Translations under genes and position numbers: made by a program | Part shown: positions 1 through 11,800 of the stretch, piece by piece | How the letters are laid out: every line of letters begins with the position of its first letter | Position numbering within the stretch: the stretch's first letter is position 1 | Assembly: GCA_009746045.1 (NCBI GenBank) | Contig: RPFO01000660.1 | Coordinates: forward strand, 1-35,082 | Reading direction: 5' to 3' | Origin: Mesostigma viride | Taxonomy: Eukaryota; Streptophyta; Mesostigmatophyceae; Mesostigmatales; Mesostigmataceae | DNA length: 35,082 nucleotides | The notes under the pieces: generated by a model | Database searches by the model: none | Seen by the model: the letters and a program-made list of their open reading frames with translations, nothing else | What the model was told of the DNA's origin: nothing

Positions 1-250
1 GCCACATTTGGTGTTCCTCGTGGAAAGTTTTGCAAGTGTTTGTTGATGAGTTGGAATTTGTCAAGGGAAGAATTGTCCAAGATCCCACAGATCGGCACGA
101 TGACGGTCACGTCATGGACGTCAGCGACATGGAGCCCTTACCTGACGAGGAGGGTGATCGTTTCCGCGTGAAGATGACTCACTGCCAGCTGAACCCAACG
201 ACAAGGAGCTGGAAATGCGACTTTTGAATGCATTTGACGGAGCCATGCAG
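1..250 (+). CDS. Possible exon remnant at window edge, unidentified
   Basis: A reading frame is open from position 3 to a TGA at 225-227. It gives an acidic, non-repetitive peptide of about 74 residues with a run of D and E around the middle (e.g. LPDEEGD). A second frame is open from 158 and runs to a splice-donor-like CAG|GTAAAT at 248-256, so the edge could be the end of an exon read in that frame instead. I do not recognise a family in either frame. There is no convincing ATG start and the upstream part is outside the window. It could be a decayed transposon fragment or chance. The call rests only on composition and openness. Confidence 0.22.
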
Positions 251-897
251 GTAAATATGCTGCATTCTTTTTGCCAAAAGACTAGATGTGCTCAGATTTG
301 GTACCTGGCCTTCAATCTTTTGTGTGGGGGGGTTAGAGATAACTTAACTCACGTCGACATCGGCTTGAATGTGATTGCCTGCATGTTGTCCACAATGTAC
401 TACAATGCATATGTCGTTCCACTTTACTCCTGGGAGGCCCACACTAAATCACTAATCGAAAATTACTTGGGAAATGTTGTCTCGGGCTGATGGACATGTG
501 TGCCCCTCAATTGCGGAGTTAAATTGGATGTATAATTGAATGAAATACATTATTACATTCCATGCATCGATGCTCGAGTCATCGCGATATCTGAATATCT
601 TACATAATTACAGACCCATCAATTGGAAGATCAGAAAGCTCCAGTGCATCTGCTCTACGACCGGACGTCTCAATCGTACGTAGTGCTTTCGAGTTATAAT
701 TACCCTCAATGTATGTCTGGAAAATCCACGTGCAGGCAGTGTCAAATGCATGGTATATGAACTAGTTATGTACATGTCAAGATGATGACAGTCAAGCGAG
801 GCCATACATGTTGACGGACAAGTGAGCCTGTAGACCTACGTCGATCCCCAGTTCCTCGATGTCGTGCGCAGCCCCGATATCATCAGATTTCCAATCC

Positions 898-985
898 CCA
901 ACGGCCGTCGGCTCCGCAAAATCCACGTTCGCGATTAAACAGTGCAACCGCGAGGGCCGTTCTAACTTGTAATCCACCTATATAA
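898..985 (+). promoter_or_regulatory. Candidate core promoter: TATA box with upstream palindrome
   Basis: TATATAA lies at 979-985. About 70 bp upstream is a one-mismatch copy of the palindrome (898-911, ending GTCGG), and a further CCGTT half-site lies near 957. The spacing resembles a TATA promoter with an upstream MYB-type site. No clear coding region follows, so this is only a pattern match. Confidence 0.2.
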
Positions 986-1530
986 TGGGCTCCGTCTCGT
1001 CACCGTGCGTTCGCATCAACAGGACAGCCACGGGTGTCGCGACGTCTCGGACGCTGTGCACTACACGCATCATCTCGGTCATCGCAGCCGTCGAGCACGT
1101 CACAAGCATCAATTATTCTCTGGACGAATTCTCGTGACCGTGTTGATATTAATGTCTGCCAACTTCACGACTGTGAACAGCAGCCTCACGCACGTCCGGT
1201 CCATCCGACTCCGTCAGGCGGTGTTGCGAATGGCGTCCTGCGTGCAAAAACCAGTACATGAAGGACAATAATGTTAGCCCGTTAGACAGATTTGTCTGTG
1301 GTTCCGCTTACAGCAGTACTAATCACCCGTTACGCGGATTTCGGGCAAGTGGGTATCCTCCTACATTACATGTATCCAATTATGGACGGGAGATTTAAAA
1401 TGGGAAACAAGTATCAGCGAACCCAGAATCAAGGTATCCACGCAACGGTTTTGAAGAAACGGCTATGTACATATAGACACAATGAACTGAACAAAACTTT
1501 AGTAGCTCACTCGTCGTTCACTTGTTAGTC

Positions 1531-1656
1531 GTAACGGAGGCAGTCATTCAGTCAGTTTGCAAGTTCAGTTGGCAAGTACGGAAACACACGCAAGTGCGTA
1601 ACGGAGGCAGTCAGTCAGTCAGTTTGCAAGTGCAGTTGGCAAGTACGGACCACCAA
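1531..1656. repeat. 67-bp tandem duplication
   Basis: The segment starting GTAACGGAGGCAGTCA at 1531 recurs at 1598 with a few substitutions. Both copies carry internal CAGT repeats and end in GGCAAGTACGGA. Confidence 0.8.
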
Positions 1657-2054
1657 CCGCGTGTGTACGTCCATGATATCGCAATATAATCAAGAATAAC
1701 AGGGAACGGTTAATGTATCCTTTACGCAGCTTTTTCGTTCAGGGCATGTTGAAATAACGAAAGTGGGGTCAGGTGTTCGAACCTTCCAAGTGCCGAATTT
1801 TTTACGAACCAGCGCATTCACGAACCTTGCACTGGGGACGCGGTGGACGTGTACCATTACCCCGGCCTAATTCTAGCATTGTACACAAGGGGCGGTGGCT
1901 AGCAGTAAAGAAGGGCATCCTAGTCATAACGCTGGGCAAGTTTAAAAGCACCAACGGCCGTTGAGTAGGAAAAAAAAAGAGCAGGAGAAGAGCACGTCGA
2001 CGTTTCAACAGCAAGACAAAAATATTGAACCCCGAGTACCAATGAAAATGCTTT

Positions 2055-2116
2055 CATGCATGTCCACCCCGACGAGGCACAAATTCATGCATGCCCACCC
2101 CGACGAGGCACAAATT
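2055..2116. repeat. 31-bp tandem duplication
   Basis: CATGCATGTCCACCCCGACG at 2055 is repeated at 2086 with one T-to-C change, followed in both by AGGCACAAATT. Confidence 0.85.
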
Positions 2117-2205
2117 AATGAACGACAGATTTCTCACCCCCCCCCGGCACATGGAACAAGTGCCATCGCACGCACACACTTTGTAGACAGGAGAGTTTCG
2201 AGAGT

Positions 2206-2219
2206 CCAACGGCCGTTGG
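2206..2219. repeat. Palindrome CCAACGGCCGTTGG, exact copy
   Basis: Perfect 14-bp palindrome. It is flanked on the left by TTTC (about 9 bp away) and on the right by GAAA, so the symmetry extends beyond the core. A near copy lies at 1951-1964, with its last G changed to A. Confidence 0.95.
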
Positions 2220-2463
2220 CTCGGAGAAATTGACAGTACACCAGTAAAGACATTAAAATTATCACTTTGTTGTCTTATGTGTGCCGTGTCATTTCCCAAG
2301 GTCAAAAGCCGTCAACTTCTGCACCTCTTGTCCCTCCCACCCGTACGCACTAAGCATGCCCACCTTACACTACCACATGTGGCTCTTGAGAAAACTCCCC
2401 CCGACGATGCACATGTGCCATTCACGCACACACCTTCAGACAAGGCTATCAGTTTTTCGAAGT

Positions 2464-2775
2464 CCAACGGCCGTTGGCTCCGAGAAATGCTGTTACAACT
2501 CAAAATTACAATGGTGACATCCACGAGCTAGTGGTACGCCGAACAAGTGCTTGTATGACATATGGCGACTGCCCGTGAGGAAAAGTCCACCACCACACAC
2601 GGTCAGTTTTTTGAGTCCAACGGCCGTTGGCTCCGAGAAATGCTGTTACAACGCAAAATTACAATGGTGACATACATGAGCTAGTGGTACGCCGAACAAG
2701 TGCTTGTATGACATATGGCGACTGCCCGTGAGGAAAAGTCCACCACCACACACGGACAGTTTTTTGACTCCAACG
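2464..2775. repeat. 153-bp tandem duplication with palindrome at each unit boundary
   Basis: The palindrome starts at 2464 and 2617, exactly 153 bp apart. The DNA between them is repeated almost unchanged from 2617 to 2769. A third palindrome begins at 2770, again 153 bp on, but breaks after CCAACG. Each junction is therefore a palindrome, and the last has lost its right arm. Confidence 0.9.
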
Positions 2776-2964
2776 CAAGAACAGACGTAATGCACACCAA
2801 GTGACCAAGTGGCAAGATAAAGACACCCTTGCCAATCTCTACCCACAAAAACTTAGCCCCGAAATCCGTAGCCCCGAAATCCGTGATTGATTTGTACATT
2901 GTAGATGACAATGCAGCGATCACATGTATTCTGAAACCAACACGTTTTTACCTAGTTATCATGG

Positions 2965-2987
2965 TAACCAATTTATGGTTACCTAGT
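2965..2987. other. Small hairpin
   Basis: GGTAACC and GGTTACC form a 7-bp inverted repeat around a short AT loop. The segment ACCTAGTTATC occurs on both sides as a direct repeat. No function is evident. Confidence 0.5.
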
Positions 2988-3112
2988 TATCCATGGCTAG
3001 AAAGTTGTAAATACACGATGTGGCCACACACGCCATAGATGAAAATCATAACCAGATCACGCACATGATCATGGAAGGGGACTCTATTGATCTCAAAAAA
3101 GAAAGCTCAAGA

Positions 3113-3168
3113 CACCCTACACCCTACACCCTACACCCTACACCATACATCCTACAACCTACACCCTT
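3113..3168 (-). repeat. Telomere-like CCCTACA array (interstitial)
   Basis: About five exact CCCTACA heptamers (TGTAGGG on the other strand) are followed by degenerate ones (CCATACA, TCCTACA, ACCTACA). The heptamer resembles the plant-type TTTAGGG telomere unit with one base changed. The C-rich strand reads 5'-3' on the plus strand, as at the left end of a chromosome. Confidence 0.6.
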
Positions 3169-3203
3169 AACTCTCCACCCTTAGCTTACGTGACCTTTTT
3201 TTC

Positions 3204-3272
3204 GGAGAAATGTCCGAGTGGAATGCTATGTATGGGGTAACTTTCCCAAGGGTTCGAATCCCTCTTTCTCCA
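3204..3272 (+). pseudogene. Truncated chloroplast-type tRNA-Ser
   Basis: The ends pair perfectly as a 7-bp acceptor stem (GGAGAAA with TTTCTCC). A T arm with the loop TTCGAAT and four of five stem pairs is present, as is the D-arm start TCCGAGTGG. The middle is too short. After GAGTGG the sequence jumps to AATGCTATGTA, which resembles the 3' side of the anticodon arm and start of the variable arm of plastid trnS-GGA. About 20 nt including the anticodon loop are missing. Total length is 69 nt, where tRNA-Ser normally has about 85-90. It is most likely a plastid-derived nuclear fragment that cannot be charged. Confidence 0.65.
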
Positions 3273-3379
3273 TTAGAGTTTTGTTTAGCTTCTATTCTCG
3301 TCTACACATAATTCACACGAAGTACGCTTGCAAATACTTTATTACTATTTTGTTTGATATACTACACTAATATTATAAT

Positions 3380-3530
3380 TGTTGTGTGTGTGTGTTGTTC
3401 ACGTGTGCGTGTGTGTGTTGTGTGTGTTGTGTGTGTTGTGCGTGTGCGTGTGCGTGTGCGTGTGCGTGTGCGTGTGCGTGTGCGTGTGTGTGTGTATATA
3501 ATTTTTTGTTGTGTGTGTGTGTTGTGTGTT
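3380..3530. repeat. GT / GTGTGC microsatellite
   Basis: TGTGTG runs are broken by TTG, followed by about eight copies of the hexamer GTGTGC (about 3439-3490), then TGTATATAATTT. It leads directly into the 40-bp satellite, which shares the TGTGTG motif and may have grown from it. Confidence 0.9.
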
Positions 3531-4349
3531 GTACGTGCAAGGTGTATGTACATGTGTGTGCAGCCGGCCCTTGCGTGCGCGGTGTGTGTACGTTTCTGTG
3601 CAGCCGCCCCTTGCGTGCGCGGTGTATGTACGTGTGTGTGCATGCCGGCCCTTGCGTGCATGGTGTGTGTACGTGTGTGTGCAGCCGCCCCTTGCGTGCG
3701 CGGTGTATGTACATGTGTTTGCACTCGCCCATTGCGTGCGCGGTGTATGTACGTGTGTGTGCAGCCGCCCCTTGCGTGCGCGGTGGATGTACGTGTGTGC
3801 GCACTCGCCCCTTGCGTGCGCGGTGTATGTACGTGTGTGTGCAGCCGCCCCTTGCGTGCGCGGTGTATGTACATGTGTGTGCATCCTTGTCCTTGCGTGC
3901 ATGGTGTATGTACATGTGAGTGCCGTCGCCCCAACCGTGCATTGTGTATGTACGTGTGTGTGCAGCCGCCCCTTGCGTGCATGGTGTGTGTACATGTGTG
4001 TGCATCCTTGTCCTTGCGTGCATGGTGTATGTACATGTGTTTGCACTCGCCCCTTGCGTGCGCGGTGTGTGTACGTGTGTGTGCAGCCGCCCCTTGCGTG
4101 CATGGTGTGTGTACATGTGTGTGCATCCTTGTCCTTGCGTGCATGGTGTGTGTACATGTGTGTGCAGCCGCCCCTTGCGTGCGCGGTGGATGTACATGTG
4201 CGGGCAGTTGCCCCTTGCGTGCGCGGTGTATGTACATGTGTTTGCACTCGCCCCTTGCGTGCGCGGTGTATGTACATGTGTGTGCAGCCGCCCCTTGCGT
4301 GCATGGTGTATGTACATGTGCTTGCACTGGCCCCGTGCGTGCGCGGTGT

Positions 4350-4853
4350 ATGTACGTGTGTGTGCAGCCGCCCCTTGCGTGCGCGGTGTATGTACGTGCG
4401 TGTGCAGCCGCCCCTTGCGTGCGCGGTGTATGTACATGTGTGTGCATCCTTGTCCTTGCGTGCGCGGTGTATGTACATGTGTTTGCACTCGCCCCTTGCG
4501 TGCGCGGTGGATGTACATGTGTGTGCAGCCGCCCCTTGCGTGCATGGTTTATGTACATGTGTGTGCAGTCGCCGGCCCCGTGCGTGCGCAGTGGATGTAC
4601 GTGTGTGTGCAGCCGCCCCGTGCGTGCATGGTGTGTGTACGTGTGTGTGCAGCAGCCCCTTGCGTGCGCGGTGTATGTACGTTTCTGTGCATGCCGGCCC
4701 TTGCGTGCATGGTGTATGTACATGTGCTTGCACTGGCCCCTTGCGTGCGCGGTGTATGTACGTGTGTGTGCAGCCCCCCTTGCGTGCGCGGTGTATGTAC
4801 GTGTGTGCGCACTCGCCCCTTGCGTGCGCGGTGTATGTACGTGTGTGTGCAGC
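4350..4853. repeat. Block duplicated 7403 bp downstream (also at about 11750-12255)
   Basis: A run of about 12 units with a distinctive order of variants recurs with a constant offset of 7403. Markers include GTGCGTGTGCAG, CATCCTTGTCC, GGTTTATG, the compound CAGTCGCCGGCCCCG and GTACGTTTCTGTGC. The right-hand copy diverges at about 12254, where CATGCCGGCAATT replaces CAGCCGCCCC. Confidence 0.8.
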
Positions 4854-5615
4854 CGCCCCTTGCGTGCGCGGTGTATGTACATGTGTGTGCAGCCGCCCCT
4901 TGCGTGTGCGGTGGATGTACATGTGCGGGCAGTTGCCCCTTGCGTGCGCGGTGTATGTACATGTGTTTGCACTCGCCCCTTGCGTGCGCGGTGTATGTAC
5001 ATGTGTGTGCAGCCGCCCCTTGCGTGCATGGTGTATGTACATGTGCTTGCACTGGCCCCGTGCGTGCGCGGTGTATGTACGTGTGTGTGCAGCCGCCCCT
5101 TGCGTGCGCGGTGTATGTACGTGTGTGCGCACTCGCCCCTTGCGTGCGCGGTGTATGTACGTGTGTGTGCAGCCGCCCCTTGCGTGCGCGGTGTATGTAC
5201 ATGTGTGTGCATCCTTGTCCTTGCGTGCGCGGTGTATGTACATGTGTTTGCACTCGCCCCTTGCGTGCGCGGTGTATGTACATGTGTGTGCAGCCGCCCC
5301 TTGCGTGCATGGTTTATGTACATGTGTGTGCAGTCGCCCCGTGCGTGCGCAGTGTATGTACGTGTGTGTGCAGCCGCCCCTTGCGTGCGTGGTGTGTGTA
5401 CATGTGAGTGCAGCCGCCCCTTGCGTGCGCGGTGTATGTACGTGTGTGTGCAGCAGCCCCTTGCGTGCTTTGTGTGTGTACATGTGTGTGAATCCTTGTC
5501 CTTGCGTGCATGGTGTGTGTACGTGTGTGTGCAGCCGCCCCTTGCGTGCATGGTGGATGTACATGTGAGTGCCGTTGCCCCTTGCGTGCGCGGTGTATGT
5601 ACGTGTGTGTGCAGC

Positions 5616-5800
5616 CGTCCCTTAATTGCGTGCGCGGTGTGTGTACGTGTGTGTGCACTCGCCCCTTGCGTGCGCGGTGTATGTACGTGTGTGCAGCCGC
5701 CCCTTGCGTGCGCGGTGTATGCCAGTGTGTGTGCATGCCGGCCCTTGCGTGCAAGGTGGTGTGTAAGTGTGTGTGCAGCCCCTTGCGTGCATGGTGTATG
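5616..5800. repeat. Variant block repeated three times in the satellite
   Basis: The order CCCTTAATTGCG, GCACTCG, a short unit ending GTGTGCAGCCG, TATGCCAGTG, then a shortened GCAGCCCCTTGCG is found at about 5616-5800. It recurs at about 6825-7000, and its later part at about 10720-10875, with only small changes. This shows block-wise spread of variants inside the array. Confidence 0.75.
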
Positions 5801-8800
5801 TACGTGTGTGTGCAGCCGGCCCTTGCGTGCATGGTGTGTGTACATGTGAGTGCAGCCGTCCCTTCCGTGCATGGTGTGTGTACGTGTGTGTGCAGTTGCC
5901 CCTTGCGTGCGCAGTGTATGTACGTGTGTGTGCATGCCGGCCCTTGCGTGCATGGTGTGTGTACGTGTGTGTGCAGTTGCCCCTTGCATGCGCGGTGTAT
6001 GTACATGTGAGTGCAGCCGCCCAAGAGTATGTACATGTGAGTGCCGTCGCCCCTAATTGCGTGCATTGTGTGTGTAAGTGTGTGTGCAGCAGCCCCTTGC
6101 GTGCGCGGTGTATGTACGTGTGTGTGCAGCCGCCCCTTGCGTGCATGGTGTATGTCCATGTGAGTGCCGTTGCCCCTTGCGTGCGCGGTGTATGTACGTG
6201 TGTGTGCAGCCGTCCCTTAATTGCGTGCGCGGTGGATGTACATGTGCGGGCAGTTGCCCCTTGCGTGCGCGGTGTATGTACGTGTGTGTGCAGCCGTCCC
6301 TTGCGTGCGCGGTGTATGTACGTGTGTGTGCAGCCGCCCCTTGCGTGCATGGTGAGTGTAAGTGTGTGTGCAGCAGCCCCTTGCGTGCGCAGTGTATGTA
6401 CGTGTGTGTGCAGCCGCCCCTTGCGTGCGCGGTGTGTGTATACTGTGTGTGCATGCCGGCCCTTGCGTGCATGGTGTGTGTACGTGTGTGTGCAGCCGCC
6501 CCTTGCGTGCGCGGTGTGTGTACGTGTGTGTGCACTCGCCCCTTGCGTGCGCGGTGGATGTACAGGTGTGTGCAGCCGCCCCTTGCGTGCATGGTGTATG
6601 TACATGTGTGTGCAGCCGCCCCTTGCGTGCGCGGTGGATGTACATGTGTGTGCAGCCGAACCTTGCGTGCATGGTGTGTGTACCTGTGCGTGAAGTCGCT
6701 CCTTGCGTGCATGGTGTGTGTACGTGTGTGTGCAGCCGCCCCTTGCGTGCATGGTGTATGTACATGTGAGTGCCGTTGCCCCTTGCGTGCGCGGTGTATG
6801 TACGTGTGTGTGCAGCCGTCCCTTAATTGCGTGCGCGGTGTGTGTACGTGTGTGTGCACTCGCCCCTTGCGTGCGCGGTGTATGTACGTGTGTGCAGCCG
6901 CCCCTTGCGTGCGCGGTGTATGCCAGTGTGTGTGCATGCCGGCCCTTGCGTGCAAGGTGTGTGTAAGTGTGTGTGCAGCCCCTTGCGTGCATGGTGTATG
7001 TACGTGTGTGTGCAGCTGCCCCTTGCGTGCGCGGTGTGTGTACGTGTGTGTGCAGCCGCCCCGTGGTTGCGCGGTGTATGTACATGTGTGTGCAGTTGCC
7101 CCTTGCGTGCGCGGTGTATGTACGTGTGTGTGCAGCCGCCCCTTGCGTGCGCGGTGTAGGTACGTGTGTGTGCAGCCGCCCCAAGCGTGCGCGGTGTGTG
7201 TACATGTGTGTGCAGTTGCCCCTTGCGTGCGCGGTGTATGTACGTGTGTGTGCAGCCGCCCCGTGGTTGCGCGGTGTATGTACATGTGTGTGCAGTTGCC
7301 CCTTGCGTGCGCGGTGTATGTACGTGTGTGTGCAGCCGCCCCTTGCGTGCAAGGTGTAGGTACGTGTGTGTGCAGCCGCCCCAAGCGTGCGCGGTGTGTG
7401 TACATGTGTGTGCAGTTGCCCCTTGCGTGCGCGGTGTGTGTACGTGTGTGTGCAGCCGCCCCTTGCGTGCGCGGTGTATGTACGTGTGTGTGCAGTTGCC
7501 CCTTGCGTGCGCGGTGGTTTTTCGTGTGTGTGCAGCCGGCCCTTGCGTGCGCGGTGTGTGTACATGTGAGTGCAGCTGCCCCAAGCGTGCGCGGTGTGTG
7601 TACATGTGTGTGCAGTTGCCCCTTGCGTGCGCGGTGGATGTACGTGTGTGTGCAGCCGCCCCTTGCGTGCGCGGTGTATTTACGTGTGTGTGCAGCCGCC
7701 CCAAGCGTGCGCGGTGTGTGTACGTGTGTGTGCAGTTGCCCCTTGCGTGCGCGGTGTGTGTACATGTGTGTGCAGTTGCCCCTTGCGTGCGCGGTGTATG
7801 TACATGTGTGTGCAGTTGCCCCTTGCGTGCGCGGTGTATGTACGTGTGTGTGCAGCCGCCCCTTGCGTGCGCGGTGTAGGTACGTGTGTGTGCAGCCGCC
7901 CCAAGCGTGCGCGTGTGTGTACATGTGTGTGCAGTTGCCCCTTGCGTGCGCGGTGTGTGTACGTGTGTGTGCAGCCGCCCCTTGCGTGCGCGGTGGATGT
8001 ACGTGTGTGTGCAGTTGCCCCTTGCGTGCGCGGTGGATGTACGTGTGTGTGCAGCCGCCCCTTGCGTGCGCGGTGTGTGTACATGTGAGTGCAGCTGCCC
8101 CAAGCGTGCGCGGTGTGTGTACATGTGTGTGCAGTTGCCCCTTGCGTGCGCGGTGGATGTACGTGTGTGTGCAGCCGCCCCTTGCGTGCGCGGTGTAGGT
8201 ACGTGTGTGTGCAGCCGCCCCAAGCGTGCGCGGTGTGTGTACGTGTGTGTGCAGTTGCCCCTTGCGTGCGCGGTGTGTGTACATGTGTGTGCAGTTGCCC
8301 CTTGCGTGCGCGGTGTATGTACGTGTGTGTGCAGCCGGCCCTTGCGTGCGCGGTGGATGTACGTGTGTGTGCAGCCGGCCCTTGCGTGCATGGTGTGTGT
8401 ACGTGTGTGTGCAGCCGGCCCTTGCGTGCGCGGTGGATGTACATGTGTGTGCAGTCGCCCCTTGCGTGCGCGGTGTGTGTACGTGTGTGTGCAGCCGCCC
8501 CTTGCGTGCGCGGTGGATGTACGTGTGTGTGCAGTTGCCCCTTGCGTGCGCGGTGGATGTACGTGTGTGTGCAGCCGCCCCTTGCGTGCGCGGTGTGTGT
8601 ACATGTGAGTGCAGCTGCCCCAAGCGTGCGCGGTGTGTGTACATGTGTGTGCAGTTGCCCCTTGCGTGCGCGGTGGATGTACGTGTGTGTGCAGCCGCCC
8701 CTTGCGTGCGCGGTGTAGGTACGTGTGTGTGCAGCCGCCCCAAGCGTGCGCGGGGGATGTACGTGTGTGTGCAGCCGGCCCTTGCGTGCATGGTGTGTGT

Positions 8801-11800
8801 ACGTGTGTGTGCAGCCGCCCCTTGCGTGCGCGGTGTAGGTACGTGTGTGTGCAGCCGCCCCAAGCGTGCGCGGTGTAGGTACGTGTGTGTGCAGTTGCCC
8901 CTTGCGTGCGCGGTGTAGGTACATGTGTGTGCAGTTGCCCCTTGCGTGCGCGGTGTATGTACATGTGTGTGCAGTTGCCCCTTGCGTGCGCGGTGTATGT
9001 ACGTGTGTGTGCAGCCGCCCCTTGCGTGCGCGGTGTAGGTACGTGTGTGTGCAGCCGCCCCAAGCGTGCGCGGTGTGTGTACATGTGTGTGCAGTTGCCC
9101 CTTGCGTGCGCGGTGTGTGTACGTGTGTGTGCAGCCGCCCCTTGCGTGCGCGGTGGATGTACGTGTGTGTGCAGTTGCCCCTTGCGTGCGCGGTGGATGT
9201 ACGTGTGTGTGCAGCCGGCCCTTGCGTGCATGGTGTGTGTACGTGTGTGTGCAGCCGCCCCTTGCGTGCGCGGTGTAGGTACGTGTGTGTGCAGCCGCCC
9301 CAAGCGTGCGCGGTGTAGGTACGTGTGTGTGCAGTTGCCCCTTGCGTGCGCGGTGTAGGTACATGTGTGTGCAGTTGCCCCTTGCGTGCGCGGTGTATGT
9401 ACATGTGTGTGCAGTTGCCCCTTGCGTGCGCGGTGTATGTACGTGTGTGTGCAGCCGCCCCTTGCGTGCGCGGTGTGTGTACGTGTGTGTGCAGCCGCCC
9501 CTTGCGTGCGCGGTGTATGTACGTGTGTGTGCAGCTGCCCCAAGCGTGCGCGGTGTGTGTACATGTGTGTGCAGTTGCCCCTTGCGTGCGCGGTGGACGT
9601 ACGTGTGTGTGCATGCCGGCAATTGCGTGCATGGTGTGTGTACGTGTGTGTGCAGCCGCCCCTTGCGTGCGCGGTGTGTGTACGTGTGTGTGCATGCCGG
9701 CAATTGCGTGCATGGTGTGTGTACGTGTGTGTGCAGCCGGCCCTTGCGTGCGCGGTGTGTGTACATGTGAGTGCAGCTGCCCCAAGCGTGCGCGGTGTGT
9801 GTACATGTGTGTGCAGTTGCCCCTTGCGTGCGCGGTGGATGTACGTGTGTGTGCATGCCGGCAATTGCGTGCATGGTGTGTGTACGTGTGTGTGCAGCCG
9901 CCCCTTGCGTGCGCGGTGTGTGTACGTGTGTGTGCACTCGCCCCTTGCGTGCGCGGTGGATGTACATGTGTGTGCAGCCGCCCCTTGCGTGCATGGTGTA
10001 TGTACATGTGTTTGCACTCGCCCCTTGCGTGCGCGGTGGATGTACATGTGTGTGCAGCCGAACCTTGCGTGCATGGTGTGTGTACCTGTGCGTGAAGTCG
10101 CTCCTTGCGTGCATGGTGTGTGTACGTGTGTGTGCAGCCGCCCCTTGCGTGCATGGTGTATGTACATGTGAGTGCTGTTGCCCCTTGCGTGCGCGGTGTA
10201 TGTACGTGTGTGTGCAGCCGTCCCTTAATTGCGTGCGCGGTGTGTGTACGTGTGTGTGCAGCCGCCCCTTGCGTGCATGGTGAGTGTACCTGTGCGTGAA
10301 GTCGCTCCTTGCGTGCATGGTGTGTGTACGTGTGTGTGCAGCCGCCCCTTGCGTGCATGGTGTATGTACATGTGAGTGCCGTTGCCCCAAGCGTGCATTG
10401 TGTGTGTAAGTGTGTGTGCAGCCGGCCCTTGCGTGCATGGTGTGTGTACATGTGAGTGCAGCCGGCCCTTGCGTGCATGGTGTGTGTACGTGTGTGTGCA
10501 GTTGCCCCTTGCGTGCGCGGTGGATGTACGTGTGTGTGCAGCCGGCCCTTGCGTGCGCGGTGTGTGTACATGTGAGTGCAGCCGCCCCAAGCGTGTGTAC
10601 ATGTGTGTGCAGTTGCCCCTTGCGTGCGCAGTGGATGTACGTGCGTGTGCATGCCGGCAATTGCGTGCATGGTGTGTGTACGTGTGTGTGCAGCCGCCCC
10701 TTGCGTGCGCGGTGTGTGTACGTGTGTGTGCACTCGCCCCTTGCGTGCGCGGTGTATGTACGTGTGTGCAGCCGCCCCTTGCGTGCGCGGTGTATGCCAG
10801 TGTGTGTGCATGCCGGCCCTTGCGTGCAAGGTGTGTGTAAGTGTGTGTGCAGCCCCTTGCGTGCATGGTGTATGTACGTGTGTGTGCAGCTGCCCCTTGC
10901 GTGCGCGGTGTGTGTACGTGTGTGTGCAGCCGCCCCAAGCGTGCGCGGTGTATGTACGTGTGTGTGCAGCCGGCCCTTGCGTGCATGGTGTGTGTACGTG
11001 TGTGTGCAGCCGGCCCTTGCGTGCGCGGTGGATGTACATGTGTGTGCAGTCGCCCCTTGCGTGCGCGGTGTAGGTATACGTATGTGTGCAGCCGCCCCTT
11101 GCGTGCGCGGTGTAGGTACGTGTGTGTGCAGCCGCCCCAAGCGTGCGCGGTGTATGTACGTGTGTGTGCAGCCGCCCCTTGCGTGCGCGGTGGATGTACG
11201 TGTGTGTGCAGCCACCCTTGCGTGCGCGGTGTATTTACGTGTGTGTGCAGCCGCCCCAAGCGTGCGCGGTGTGTGTACGTGTGTGTGCAGTTGCCCCTTG
11301 CGTGCGCGGTGTGTGTACATGTGTGTGCAGTTGCCCCTTGCGTGCGCGGTGGATGTACGTGTGTGTGCAGCCGCCCCTTGCGTGCGCGGTGTATTTACGT
11401 GTGTGTGCAGCCGCCCCAAGCGTGCGCGGTGTGTGTACGTGTGTGTGCAGTTGCCCCTTGCGTGCGCGGTGTGTGTACATGTGTGTGCAGTTGCCCCTTG
11501 CGTGCGCGGTGTATGTACATGTGTGTGCAGTTGCCCCTTGCGTGCGCGGTGTATGTACGTGTGTGTGCAGCCGCCCCTTGCGTGCGCGGTGTAGGTACGT
11601 GTGTGTGCAGTTGCCCCTTGCGTGCGCGGTGGATGTACGTGTGTGTGCAGCCGCCCCTTGCGTGCGCGGTGTGTGTACATGTGAGTGCAGCTGCCCCAAG
11701 CGTGCGCGGTGTGTGTACATGTGTGTGCAGTTGCCCCTTGCGTGCGCGGTGGATGTACGTGTGTGTGCAGCCGCCCCTTGCGTGCGCGGTGTATGTACGT

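Larger units (their letters stand above)
228..3112. other. Low-copy DNA without a convincing gene
   Basis: Open frames here are short and mostly lack ATG starts, splice context or recognisable motifs. What can be seen is small-scale repetition (31-, 67- and 153-bp tandem duplications), palindrome copies at 898, 1951, 2206, 2464 and 2617, a broken copy at 2770, and a hairpin near 2965. A direct repeat of AGCCCCGAAATCCGT lies around 2853-2885. Confidence 0.6.

Noticed and set aside
1005-1271. 88-codon frame downstream of the TATA-like box
   Set aside because: It does not begin with ATG, it overlaps another open frame, and it has no recognisable motif.
3204-3272. Functional tRNA-Ser gene
   Set aside because: The anticodon arm cannot be formed and the length is about 20 nt short.
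3354-5849. Cys/Val-rich 831-codon plus-strand open frame
   Set aside because: Same satellite. Plus-strand frames stop only where TGAGTG, TAGGTA or TAAGTG unit variants occur.
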